Source: Perca fluviatilis (lineage: Eukaryota > Chordata > Actinopteri > Perciformes > Percidae). From it: 64,000 nt of DNA. Made by a program: the position numbers and the translations under genes. Shown piece by piece: positions 12,501 to 25,705 of this stretch (position 1 is its first letter; the number at the start of each line of letters is the position of its first letter). The notes beneath the pieces are model-generated. The model searched no databases. It was not told where the DNA came from and was given only the letters and a program-made list of their open reading frames with translations. The stretch covers positions 32,467,998 through 32,531,997 of the forward strand of contig NC_053112.1 of NCBI RefSeq assembly GCF_010015445.1. Direction: 5' to 3'.

Positions 12501-14599
12501 AAATAAACTCTCAGGGTAACGGCGAGAAGAATGCGGCGTCTTTTTGGATTTAATTAAAATATTCTCTGCAAGTTTGTTCCATTTCTCTGTCGGTGTTTAA
12601 ATCATCTGGGTTATTTTTTCCCCTCTTTTTTTTTTTTTTTCTAGTGCAACCTCTGAAAAGGTTTGCCATATGGAGCTCGTGCACAGTCATGCACATTCAC
12701 GCGAGCTGGCAATTTAGATAAGAGGAGAAGGAGCAGGAGCCTTACTAGCCTCACTTTACTGTTCACGTGGATCTCCCTGCAAATAATGAGTGAGGAGTCA
12801 TTCATACTGTAGGAGAGAAATCAAGTCAGTATGGTGCCCTGCAACAATGTGACGGCTGCCTCCACTAGGTGGAGCAATATTTCTGTTGCTGTTGTAAAAG
12901 CAAGTCCATTGAGTAAAATATGGTCAAGCTGTACACTAAATACGTACGACTAATTATAAAAAGATATGGTTACAATATGTGTAGGTAGACATTTTTTGAG
13001 ATTGAAGCAAAAAGACATACAACGTCTGGTGGTGTGTCATTCAAATGTTCAAGCATGCACCAAAGGGAATTTTTTAAAATGATAAAAGCATATGAAATAA
13101 TAATGAAAAAAATAGATAAATACCCGCAGTTAATTCAAAAACCATACTGTAACTTACTACTAACAAAACTATCATATGAATGAAGCTGTTAGTTACATTT
13201 TACTGCCGATATGGCATGGCATTGATGTGAGTGTAGACTTTGGTTTTACTCCAGCAGCATACAATAATCATTTTAATCTTTGGAGTTGTCAGTCAGTCGA
13301 GTCACTTCCTGTAGTGTTTCACGTGGCTGCATAAAAGTGTGCATGCAGGATTTAGGCTTTGAGAGTGGAGCTCTATACAGTAGTTTGAATGCTTCTCTTT
13401 ATTGCTTGTCTGGGTTCTCCAAGCAAGCCGCGAGGCAGCAGCAGTTAGATTAGTCAAAGCCATCCAAGCAACACTGCCCACCTCCCTGATCTGCCTGTTA
13501 ATCACCCATGAATGGGGACCTGCTCTCAGAAAAAGCAGGAGAATTGAGATATAACCAATGTTTCCCACCCCCATTCATGCAGCTCCCATTTGTCCATCGC
13601 ACATAATGGGTGCCAGTCAAACACATCATGAGCAAATCTAATTTAGCTTTGCATCACAGATTTTTCCACAGTGACAGAGTCGTAAGAATTTGCAGACTGA
13701 CAGCAGAACACGGCTGATATGAAATCAGTCATAATTGCCTCCCTCATTGGTAAAAATTCAAGGCAGCTCCATTGAATCCCACTGAGCTGTCGAGCACCGT
13801 CGTTAGTCAAATCAATGATAATCACACTAGCCAGAAAACATTGTATATACATGGGAGCTAAAATTAGCATTTTTTTTTTTAGGGAGGGAGGAGGGGGGGG
13901 GGGCGCTTTTTGGATGAGTGATTGCTATGATAAGGCTTCCACTACAGTTCAGACACAAAGCAGACAACTCCAGTAGCTGAGAAGGCCAAAGGCAAATAGA
14001 GAGGTGCATGCTGCGCCTCGTGGGGACCGGTGAATTGGAGCATGTTAACTCTGAAACAAAACACTTGTCAACTCAGCAGAAGACCCTGTCCTCATTGGTG
14101 TGGTAATTACAGAGGTAGTTTTAATCAGAGAAGAAGTCAGTCACCATCACCCTCCCTCAGCTGCTTATTGTTCCAGTTTAGCCGTTATTCATCATTCACA
14201 TCTAACGTGACTAGAAGTGAGCCACCTGGGTGCCATTCCCTCTTCTTTCTCACAACTTTGATTTGCCTGGTTAAACTGTTTTAGCAACATGTCATTCTCA
14301 CAACAGATTATTGTTACTGTAGCCCCTTGTCTTGAACTCCTCTTTGGTAGCAATTAGCTGCTAAAACATAAGTCTAGCTCAATGGATGTACATTGATGGG
14401 ATAAAGCCTGAGACGCTATGAATGTCCCTCCCTTTCCGTGATCTTTGCTATCTATTTTGAAAGGGCACCAGAGCATTTCCCCCCCTATCCCAGAATAGAC
14501 AAGCAGTGTAGCCAGACCATAGTCCAGGGCTGACGCAGTGCTGTGGATATAGGTCTAGCAATGTGAGACTACTTAAACATTAGACCTGCAACATCAGAT

Positions 14600-14740
14600 T
14601 TTTTGGCCACTAAGGGGTTGTTTATTGCATTTTGCACCGTGGGTCTGAGAGGGCTGAAATTTCATTTGTGCCGTATGTCATGCATGTATAGCACATCTGA
14701 CAATAAAGCTGACTTGACTTGATTTGACTTGACTTGTGAA
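14600..14740 (+). mobile_element. 3' end fragment of a non-LTR retrotransposon
   Basis: GAAATTTCATTTGTGCCGTA, then CTGACAATAAAGCTGACTTG and a GACTTGACTTG tail resemble the 3' terminus of a LINE widespread in fish genomes. Only the extreme 3' end is recognisable. Confidence 0.6.
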
Positions 14741-15134
14741 AACAAGCTGTACAGTAAACACAAAAATGTTCATCTTTTAAGTTGACTAGTGCAGTGCCCG
14801 TTGAAAACGTGCCTGTTTGGAACGGGCCGAGTGCTTGACCTGTGGTATTGCTGCTTGTAGAATTCATCAAAACCAAATTGTACCCCAAAATTATTTACAG
14901 AAGGACCCCAAACCATTTCATATGTAACTCCCCTGTATACCCTACTACTAAATTGCTGATTTACCTGACAGAGAATGTTGCAGATTCGGAATGTAATCAC
15001 AAAATATCACAATGACAATGTGGAGTAATCAGACATTAGCGCCATGGACTCATGGCAGCGCGCTAACCACCCGGCCCGTTATGAGAGCTAATCAGCACAT
15101 ATCTGCGTTCATCAACCATCAGAACCGGACCGTT

Positions 15135-15286
<152 letters not shown>

Positions 15287-15891
15287 AGAGAGACGGTGTC
15301 TCGTGTTGTATGATCGTTAACGAATTTAACGTTTCAGCACAGGTGTTAATTTCCATACAGGTTTAGTGGCTTGACAGTTAATGGTGAAGTAGGGGATTTG
15401 ATATCCTGGGGGTATTTTGGCGACGGTAATGTTATTAGTTAGCAGTAGACTTAATTAACCTGACCCAGGGTGATTCTGATGAAAACTGCTGTGTCTGCCC
15501 GGTTCAACTCTGAGATTTTCGCACATTGCACAGCGCTGTGAAGGAATAATCTACGAGAAGTGGTTAGAAGTGGTGAACGTAGGCTACAGCTCACAACAAC
15601 TTAATACTATATAGTGTCTGTTTTTGTTTAATATATATTTAGTGTTGGTAAATGGCTTTTGTTGAGTTTCCTCTTAGCGAAAAAATAGACACGGAAAAGC
15701 GTAGCGCCTTTTTTTCAGCAACCTTATTCCACACAACAGTAGCGATGTTCCTTTCAGCTATCCGCTTGTGCTCCAGGAAAGTGAAGAAAAGTAAGTTTGG
15801 CATATCCAGCAATCATGTAGCTAACGCTGGAAGCAGGAAAAGAGTCAAAGGTGGACCCTCTCTGTCTCTGGTTCTAGAGATATGCGCATAA

Positions 15892-15909
15892 CACACAGAC
15901 AGACAGACA

Positions 15910-15991
<82 letters not shown>

Positions 15992-15999
15992 GACAGATG
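15892..15999 (+). repeat. (CAGA)n-(CA)n-(CAGA)n compound microsatellite
   Basis: CA core at ~15911-15987 bracketed on both sides by CAGA units, a near-symmetrical arrangement. Confidence 0.95.
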
Positions 16000-16072
16000 T
16001 TCCTGCAATTTATAGATTTATAGATAGATATTGTGAACTTGTTAGAAAACCTTACACATCCAGCAGATACTG

Positions 16073-16182
16073 AGCAACATTAGCAGTCACGGGGAGTCAT
16101 GGCTCCGGCCACCTGATAAATGCAAGTCCAATATTCACTCTTCATTTAGCTTTGTTGTACTCTCCACCAACTCTTGAGGGAA
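16073..16182 (-). repeat. Dispersed teleost repeat family, copy 1
   Basis: The minus strand carries the landmarks GAGTTGGTGGAGA, then AGCTAAATGAAGAG, GAATATTGGACTT and CAGGTGGCCGGAGCC, which recur at three other places in the window. Confidence 0.6.
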
Positions 16183-17652
16183 AAAAAAGTCTTTTGGTTA
16201 AGCTGCTAACCAGCTAGTTGCTCGTACTTTTTCTGGCCTTCTTTTGTTGCTGTTCAGGTAGCGTTCAGCTTTAGCAAAGCTTTTCCATTGAAAACAGCTG
16301 CCTTCTGTGTCTTGAAACAAGACCAAAACAGAGTGAACCAAAACAGTAAGATTGCAGACCGTAAAGCCAAAAACAATGAGCTGATAGACGCTATAGAGGT
16401 GAGGGGAACCACAGAGTTGGGGATTATTTTTCTGCAGGTTCATTCCTACAAGCAGGCTCTTCACATGCACACATTTATTTCATTGTTACTATATTATATA
16501 TATATAAACAAAACTAGATGCTGCTTCTCCCTGTTTACTTCTGACTCTATTTAGAATTCACTGTTATTGTGTGTTTATTGTGTCCCAATCCGAGTCCACA
16601 TGACCACACCAGAGGCAGGAAGGATAAACTTAACACTCAAAACTGTAATTACAGTTTTACCTGTATGTCCAAGTTAAGCAAATGTAATATAATAGATATT
16701 GATGTACTGGTGTAGAAGCAGTCAAATATAGCCTATGCAAAGTTAAAGACAATTAGAGTTACACAACCAACTTGCAAGATTTTAATTAACTTACCCAGAG
16801 GTATAATTAACGACCGAATCATTCAAGTGTGACTGTCAGTGTGAAAATTTACACTTTACAACATTTAAAATAAAGTCATATTTAACTGAATCCAGATAAG
16901 GAAGGAAATATATTTGGAGAGAACTGTATCATCACAGGTAGATAGATAGATTACTCACATTTTAGATATCCATGCATCATTTATGTGTTAAATAAAATAT
17001 TTAATAATATTCCAAATGTGATAGAAAATAAACTGTTAATTTTATAATTGTATGAAAGTCTTTATGTGTCTCTCGTGAGACGTGACAACATAAATAAGGC
17101 CACCTTACAGTCTCACTTGACACAGATTGCTGTTCGCCTTAAGTTGCACTACTACACGGAATGGCACGTATCGTTCAAATGCTGACTGATATGCATTCAG
17201 CCTGCCTCACTGCAGAAAGTCTCTCCTACTGTGTACACCACCTGGGGTTTGTTCATCCTACTTAAGCAATACAATTCAAAACACATTGATGATTAAATAA
17301 CATGTTTATCCTCCGTGTAGTCAGAAATACATATTCAGTGGGAACATTGCGTATAGGCTACAGCCTGGCTTCAGATCAGATTATTAACATGCAGAGAATT
17401 ATCATTAAATAATGTGTTGTTCAACAAAACTGTGTCAAGTACATTATGAATTGATATTCCTGGTGCCTTATTGCAAATATTTCCCCCAACCTGCAGCACC
17501 TTTAGGTAGTCTGAGCTTAAATGTAAACACTCAAGCATTATTTTACATTTGTTTATGTTTTGGTGTTAAAATATGACCTGCATTTTATTTTATAACAGCC
17601 TGAAAAAACTTTTTTTATGAATGTGTTGCTGGGGTTATTCATTTAAATTGAG

Positions 17653-17926
17653 TGTGGCTTGACCAACTGCCACTTTGCTTGTTTTCAAGCCATGATGTCT
17701 CTCTCTCATGGGTGGGCCAAATTCTCTGGGCGGGAAAAGCAGAGAAAGGGGAGGTAACCTTGCTCCTTATGACCTCAAGGAGCAGATTCCAGATCGGCCC
17801 ATCTGAGCTTTCATTTTTCAGACAGGCACAGGGCTTGGAGCTTACAATATTCAAGCCACTGGGGGGGCAGGGAATATAATAATGTTAAAAAACCTCATAA
17901 AGTGAAATTATCATGCCATGGGACCT
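17653..17926 (+). mobile_element. Truncated copy of the TTAA MITE family
   Basis: The right end is intact (CATGCCATGGGACCT, then TTAA at 17927-17930). The left end is missing, homology beginning at about GTGTGGCTTGACCAACTGCC. With the inverted copy that starts 62 bp away, it forms a long inverted repeat. Confidence 0.82.
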
Positions 17927-17988
17927 TTAAGTTTGCTTGGCTAAACCTAAATGGATAAAACTTTAAAATCATTGCAGATGCTTGTTAA

Positions 17989-18488
17989 AGGTCCCATGGC
18001 ATGAAAATTTCACTTTATGAGTTTTTTTTAACATTAATATGAGTTCCCCCAGCCTGCCTATGGTCCCCCAGTGGCTAGAAATGGTGATAGGTGTAAACCG
18101 AGCCCTGGGTATCCTGCTCTGCCTTTGAGAAAATGAAAGCTCAGATGAGCTGCTTTAATCTGCTTGTTATGACGTTATAACAAGAAAACCTCCCCTTCTT
18201 GCTTTGCCCGCCCAGAGAATTTGGCCAACCCATGAGAGAGAGACATCATGAAAAGTGGCAGTTGGTCAAGGCCACACCCCCACCATCCACCTTGCCACTC
18301 CCACTCTCCTCCTCAATAGCTTCAGACACAGACATGGCACATACTAAGGAAAGCTCATTGTAGGACTGGCTCTAGTAGCTGTAGTTCTGCACCAAAGCTG
18401 AATTTCGGGAAAGAGACTTCAGATACAGTATTAGGGGACCACTAAGGTCTATATAAAAGCATCCAAAGAGCACCATGTCATGGGACCT
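17989..18488 (-). mobile_element. 500-bp MITE, same family as 48300-48582, TTAA-flanked
   Basis: It starts AGGTCCCATGGCATG and ends CATGTCATGGGACCT, with TTAA on both sides (17985-17988 and 18489-18492). Internal blocks shared with the copy in the L2 include ACTGCCACTT/AAGTGGCAGT, GAAAGAGACTTC and the TACTAAGGAAAGCTCATTG stretch, in the opposite orientation to that copy. Confidence 0.88.
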
Positions 18489-19380
18489 TTAACAGATGTT
18501 CGTCCCACTAAGGAATTGATTTAAATGCATGCAACTTGTTTGAGTGACTTTCATATTTTTTGTAGTAATTCAAATTAGCCTCATCATGCAATGCATCAGT
18601 AGAAATTAACCAATGATATGATCATACAGTGCTCTGAAAGGGGCCATGCACACTTTTACTTTGTTATAAAAACTCCTACAAGAACCTCAAAATTGTACTT
18701 AATTACTGTACTTGAGTGAATGTTCTTTCCACCACTGAACTTAAAGCTGGAGTGCTTTAAACTTAAAAATGAACGTACGGTATATTTAAACCCTTGCTAA
18801 ACGAGTTCACACAATGCTGATTAAGCCTATCGCCGCCAGGGGAAGCTCTTTGTATTTTGCAGTATATCAGAGTTATGGTGTCTGGTGTCCGTGGCGACTT
18901 TCCCGCTGTGGCGCACAGGAAGTGATGCATTTTACATCAACCTGCCAGAGCTAAAGGTGGCAGGAAAGGCATACCATAGCAACGGAGCTGCAGCTATAAG
19001 TATGGCGGAAGCAACAAGTACTCAAACCCCGCTCTCCCAGGTGAAAGTCCAGTGTTAGTTTGACCCACCCACCACCTCAACTTAACTCATTGCTGCTCTT
19101 ATATTTTGTCACATTACTTCCTGCTTTGCTCCAGTCATAATTACTACGGCCGCCACTAGAAACGTGGATAGGTCCTAATTGCTGATAATACAAACGACCT
19201 CTGGGAGCGTTTTGGGAAGGACAGTCTCGGTGGAAGCTATGACGGAAAAACCTAAGAAGTGTCCAAGAAAAGTTTCTGGGGTGGATGCTGAGGAAGGATT
19301 AATTTAAAAAAATTAAATATAAAATTAAGCAATCAATGGCGAGATATTCATTAGTAATTTCATAGTATTCATTGTTGTTT

Positions 19381-19525
19381 TTATGGCCGCTTGGCAAGTG
19401 TAAAGAGTATATTCACTCTCCTTTTAGCTCTGTTATGGTCTCCTCCCACTTTAAAGCGACAGTAATAGCTCTTTAGCTGCTAAATGCTCCACTGCGCTCT
19501 CTAGGTAATTGCTACCTTCGTCTGT
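19381..19525 (-). repeat. Dispersed teleost repeat family, copy 2
   Basis: The minus strand reads AGCATTTAGCAGCTAAAGAG, then GGAGGAGACCATAACAGAGC, AAAAGGAGAGTGAATAT and CCAAGCGGCC, the same order as the other copies. Confidence 0.6.
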
Positions 19526-20659
19526 ATGCACTTCGGTGATGAACAGATAGTAGCTACTGCAATGTTCATGAGAGCAGTAAAAGTGAACCAACAGTAAGTC
19601 TAACAGTAAAGTCTAACAAAAAGTTGAATTGAAAAAAACTAATGTACTTCACAGAGCTAAGAGTAACTGCAGAGCCGTTTGGTATTACACAAAGTCATTT
19701 GATCCATTAGTTATATAAAAATATTGATTAGCAACAGACTTTATGGTAGTGGTCCTATATTCTTCTGCCTTGAGCTGAAGGAGGGAGGCAGCTAAAGCCC
19801 CAAGACAAACAGAACACCAGAACAATAGCCAGAGAAACAGCCAAACTCAATGTGTCACTCTGCCTGGGATGTAATGGAACAATACAGTAGAGAAGGTAGA
19901 GAAGATGGACCAGACAGCAGGAAGGGAGAGGATTAGAAAAGTTACCTTTATGATGATGCACTGTTTGTGTGTCTTTTTATAAAGGTTACCTTCTGCTCCT
20001 CTGTCTGTCACATACAGTTCCCCCATCCTCTTCTACGTGCACACAATTTCCTCAGAAGATAAAGTGAATTTCTTTTATTAATTAATGATTTTTTGTTTTT
20101 TTGTTTTTTTTTACAAATACAGACAGTAAACCAATGTAAATACCATCTAAGACTTTGATCTAGTTCTAATCGTCTGAGCTCTGCATGTGGAAACAACTGT
20201 GGTGTAGACTAATAATAACAATAGGTGTCTGACTTTTATGCCTCATGTATGTATGTGTGTACAGTGTTTGCGCTGTATGTAGGTCTGTGTTGATAATTTG
20301 TGAAAACATAATCTTGTCTACTTTCAAACTCGTTTCTTCCGCCACTCTTTCCATGTGACCTTTGGTCAGACAGTCTGATAAAAGTGTTTACGTACATTAT
20401 TATTATCTATCTGGACCTTTCAAAAGTCTCTTCTTGTGTCTCTGCTTCCTTTACTTTTTGGATGCAGGTTCTATATATTTAGTGTAGTTACAGTACATAA
20501 CTCACAACCAGTACTTTGAATAATAATATGACACAATAAACAAAATAACAATAATCACTAATAATTGTAATCACAATGATCATCATGACTTCCACGTACA
20601 CTTTTACCAGGTCAGAAGCTGTATCATGCATAATGCAAAACAATCAATCAAAAGAAAAA

Positions 20660-20812
20660 AAGGGGAGCTGACCATGTAATTGCAACTTCCCCGGTTTGAG
20701 TGTGGCTGGGGACCTTCACTGCATATAGAGTAATCCCTCTGCTCTACCTTCATTTCCTGTTATCTCGCTGCAGTCTGCTATCAAAATAAAGGCAAAATGC
20801 CTGAAAAAATAT
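20660..20812 (+). mobile_element. tRNA-derived SINE, degenerate third copy
   Basis: A B-box-like CCGGTTTGAGTGTGGC is followed by the body (CACTGCAT, then TCATTTCCTGTTATCTCGCT) and the tail TATCAAAATAAAGGCAAAAT, in the same order as the other two copies. The 5' tRNA half is diverged. Confidence 0.6.
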
Positions 20813-22856
20813 ATTGAGTAAGTAAAGGAGGAAATGTTAAAATAGAAAAGGAAAACAATCTCTACTCATTATTCTCAGGTCTTTCTCAGTCTTTGTGTGT
20901 CTGTTCTGCAGTCTCCCTCTCCGGGTGCACTCAGTGACCCACATCAGCCTGAGAGTAGATGGGGGGATTGGCTTTGGAGAACAGCTGAAGCTGAGGTGCA
21001 AAAGAAAAGGTAAAAAATCTAAAATATATACAAAAAAAAAAAGCATAACAAAAAAAAAAAAAAAAAAAAAAGTACATTATTCATATCTCAGAAAAGTTCA
21101 AGTTTTCTTTGTGTTTTCCAAATGAACAATTTTGATACACTTTGAAGCCTGTGAAAGATCAAAGCTAATCACGACTGTGTGATGGAAAAAGAAATATGAG
21201 AGGTAAACAATATGCAAACCTTATTTTAACAAAAAAGCGAGATGTCAAATCAATTTGCCTGCATCTTGTCCCAAACTGCTTGGCTTGTGATCATTTGAGA
21301 CAGTAAAAAACTCTAGAAATGAGCAACCAGCTCTTGCCGGGGTTTGTGCACTGATGAGCTGCATGTCACATTAATTATGCCAGATACGGGTGGGCTGCGT
21401 TTCTGGAGTCTCAGTTCATCTATTTGTAATAATAAAGTAACAGCAAGGTTTTCTGCTAACTGTTGGAAGCAACTGTTTATGTTATGCATGACTGAATATA
21501 CTGTAAGCGCTTTCCAGTACAATGCTATCCTTATAAATAGCACAGCCTTCTGCGAGCTACTGTGGACCCACAGCTGGTTAGAATTTGTATATAGATACAT
21601 TCATACACCTATCAGAGCCGTAAGCAACCTCATTCTAATAGTAAGAAAATAATTTGTTGCTATTTCTGTTTTTCTACTGCACTTATTTTCCTCCTTTTAT
21701 CTCTACTGTGACACCTGGCGTTGGATTTAAGGTGCCTGGTTATTATTAAGACATCAGTGTCAGCATCTAATCAGTATTTTTGTGTGCATTTGGTTTATTA
21801 ATTACATTGGCTGGTACGAACTCAGAGCACTTGGTGAAAAATATCAAAAGCTGACGCCTGTGTCATGATTAATTTCACAGTGAACAGTCTCTGCGATGTC
21901 AGTGGTAATTAGGCATCACCCATTGCATAACACACCATGTGTCAGGGTGGGTGGCATGTGTGTGTGTGTGTGTGTGTGTGTGTTAGTGAGAGAGACAGTG
22001 AGAGGAAGAGGAAGGGAGGGAGAGGTAAAAGGACAAAGAAATAGAAAAAGAAATATGCCTTTAACTTCATCCGTTGTAAACCAAGAGGAAGTTTTGAAGT
22101 AATATAGCTGTCTTGTACTTACAACGTGATAAACTCTGTATATGTACATAAAATGTAATATCTATGTAGGTGAGTGGCTATCTGGCTAAATATTTATATT
22201 TTGTATATCATTATTACACCCGTGGAAGAGTAGCTGTGATGGTGACTGTGAATGAGGGTCTGATTAAAAATCCTAAACATCAATGGAAGCCCATGGTGGT
22301 CCAAACGTTTTCACCAGGTGGTAGAAACAAACGCAGCACAACTACTTTTATCTGCACACCATAATCACTGGCCTACACAGTATTTTATTTAGTAAAATGT
22401 TTTGACTGAATCCGTGAAGCAGTATTGTCTTGTAGCTATATTAAATCTTTATTTTGCCAGGTTACACACATGTAATTTTCAGCAGTAACCTGCAGTATGC
22501 TTGGCATGCTGCACGTCTGCAAAAACGTTGGTACAAACTTTGCTCAGAATGAACTACAAAGGGGTTTATTAATCCTGTGAGTGGGGCTTTTTTTCTCAAA
22601 AATAAACAATGGCCCTTAACACTCAAATTAACACAGATTGGGATTTGATGTGCTGTGCAGCCAGATGGCTTGTTCACTCACTCTCTGGCGGGCTGGCAGT
22701 GCAGCTGAGGACGAAGGCACTTCCAGAGCGGATTTGAAAGAATCTAGGCCAGAGAGAGTGGGGCTGCTCTCGGAGACTAGCCACCAGTGCTGTCATGTTT
22801 TAGTGCACATTTTCTATTTGAGGAAGAAGCCGCTACATAAAGAGCTCTGTGCTGTG

Positions 22857-23112
<256 letters not shown>

Positions 23113-23937
23113 CTTTAGATTGTGGCACTGTGATGCTTTGGAGAAGTCAAATATTTTAAAATAACTGAGGGTGTTCCATAACAGAAATAGTTCTGGTAAT
23201 TGTGACACAAAAATACATGAAAATAGTTGACAGAATCTTGATACATGCTTTATATAAATGTAAATGTGCTTGAGATTGATGTGTGAGACAGTATATTGTA
23301 TGTACAGTATGCATCAATGTACAGTGACTCCAGCACCAGTGTAGAGATCAGCACATTTTTAAACACTGTAGTGCAGACATTCAAATGCAACTTTTAGAGT
23401 TAGTCATTATTCAAAAGCCTAGCCTCCATCTGGAAAGTGGCAAACTTGGCTGTTTTCCTGGTGTTGCTGTGGAGGAAAACTGTGTCTGTGTGAAATTGCA
23501 GGACTCATGATACTTTTCCTAGGGTGTAAATTTGTCTGGCTTTGATGATCATTTTCTTCACAGCCTCGCTATTGCCAACAGGGAAGGGTTAAAGTTGTCA
23601 CAAGGCTTAGAAACTTTTCAGGTTGTGAACACGAGTCTTCAGCAAGTGATTGTAAAAGAGTGAGCACAGAGAAAAGGGTAATATTAGGAGAAGTAATATC
23701 ATGCTTGCCTTTCAAACTGCAGACTGCACTGAACAAATCCAATCATTTAGACTGACTGTCACACATTTCCTGATATCACATAAAATGATATCACTAAAAG
23801 CAGCCATGAGTGGATTTCAGTTTCCTGAACATCTTTCTTGAAGGTTTGACAACTAAAAGTCAAACAAGTATGGTTCTTGTTGAACAGGAGAGGACTCTGG
23901 CAAAAAATAGCTACAGTAGTTTGGTTTGCTATGAACT

Positions 23938-24200
23938 AGGGGTGCAACCATGCAACTAACGGTTTCTCTCATTAACAATAATACTGTTGATTATGTTCTT
24001 TATGAATTGATTGATGAGTCAGAAAAAAGTAATCCCCATATTTCCCATCGCCCATAATGATGTTTTCAATTTGCTTGTTTTGTCTGACCAACAGCACTAA
24101 ACCCAAATATATACAGTTTACACTGATAAAAGCAGATAAATGCTGCAAATCCTCGCATTTGAGAAGATGGAACCAACAAATATTTCAACTAATTGTTTTC
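23938..24200 (+). mobile_element. hAT-like MITE remnant
   Basis: It begins AGGGGTGCAACCATGCAACT-AACGGTTT, close to a very common fish hAT-type MITE terminus, and ends in an ATTTCAACTAATTG stretch. The right terminus is missing. The family match is from memory. Confidence 0.45.
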
Positions 24201-24805
24201 TGATCCCACCATGGAGGGACACTTGTTGCCAAATCAGACTTTGGTAAACACACAGGTGGCTCAAGGAGGAAATTAGAAAATTCTGGCATTAAAAACACAT
24301 ACAAAAAACAGGCAAAACAACTAGTGAGCACAATACATTACAGTCACAGCATATGGACTCCTATAGAATTATGGTGAAAGATGCAGAAAACTGTATTTAC
24401 AGTAAGGCCTTTTAAAATGTAGAATTCTTAATCATACAGAACATCAAATTCCTGTCCTTCATGAGGTCTTTTTGTCTTCCTCAGAGAATATTTCTACAAC
24501 ATGTCAAAATGGCTCCATAACCAAAGAACAGGCACATCGAGCTCAACAGCAGATTCACATTAATTACAAACTGGCAAAGTTGTTAATATAACTCTGCACT
24601 CAAAGCCAGGAGTCTGTGTGAATGGCCTGAAGTGCCAGACAACACCTTCTGTTTCGATCGATGGCCATCAGCATGCACACCCCCTTACACAAGCGAGGCT
24701 GCTCTGCTATATTTACACACCAGCCTCGACTGCCTGAGAGGAATCTCCTCTAACAAACCAACTTTTCTTTCTTTTAGATTTTTCTATTCTTTAGCAACCT
24801 AATTA

Positions 24806-24936
<131 letters not shown>

Positions 24937-25705
24937 GGCTGCAGATGTGCTTCCAGCATCTCAGAGGAATTTAGCTTATTTTTAAGATTAGAATAAAGAA
25001 AAAGGAAAGTTCTCCGGTACAAAGTATCAAAAGCAAACTCTTCTCTGTTTGTTTTAGAAGCAAATGCAACTGTGATGTAGAGGGTAAATTAGGAGCATAT
25101 GTGTTTTTGAATTGAATTATCTGTAATGAGTAAACACATGTCCCCAAACACAGAACAATACTATACTTAGCAAAGCTGTAGCCGGTTGTTCTGGTGTTTC
25201 ATGTAAAATAAAGAATAATAGTTAGGCAATGAAACTGTTCATTATGCATCACAAGTGTCTCTGTTTGCACTGTATCTTTAAAAAAAAAACTTTTCAGAGT
25301 TTCCCACACCCTGAAAGTCTGTACATACTATAAACATTATTGAAGGTTGGCCAAAAAAAAAACAACTTAAGGTCTGTTTACAAGTCGTTGTTTTTTCAGT
25401 GCTTTCATTTGTTTCACACATTCTTCATCAGTGCAGACTATTGCAGGATACAAAATGAGGGACTATATCTTGGAAAAGAGTAATAGCCGACATGAGGCGG
25501 GATGCCATCCCACTTATTAGCAAAATGACCAAAATGCATGCCCCTTGTTAACCTTGTTATCCGGTGTCGGGTCGCGGGGGGAGCAGCTCCAGCAGGGGAC
25601 CCCAAATTTCCCTTTCCCGCCCCAGCCGCTTGTACCCTGGATCTCGTTCTTTCGGTCATGACCCAGCCTTCATGACCAGGGTAGGAACGAAAACTGACCG
25701 GTAGA

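Noticed and set aside
15040..15085. tRNA-like motif on the minus strand (GTGGTTAGCGCGCTGCC)
   Set aside because: It resembles an A box, but no B box at the right distance or cloverleaf was found. At most it is a short SINE scrap.
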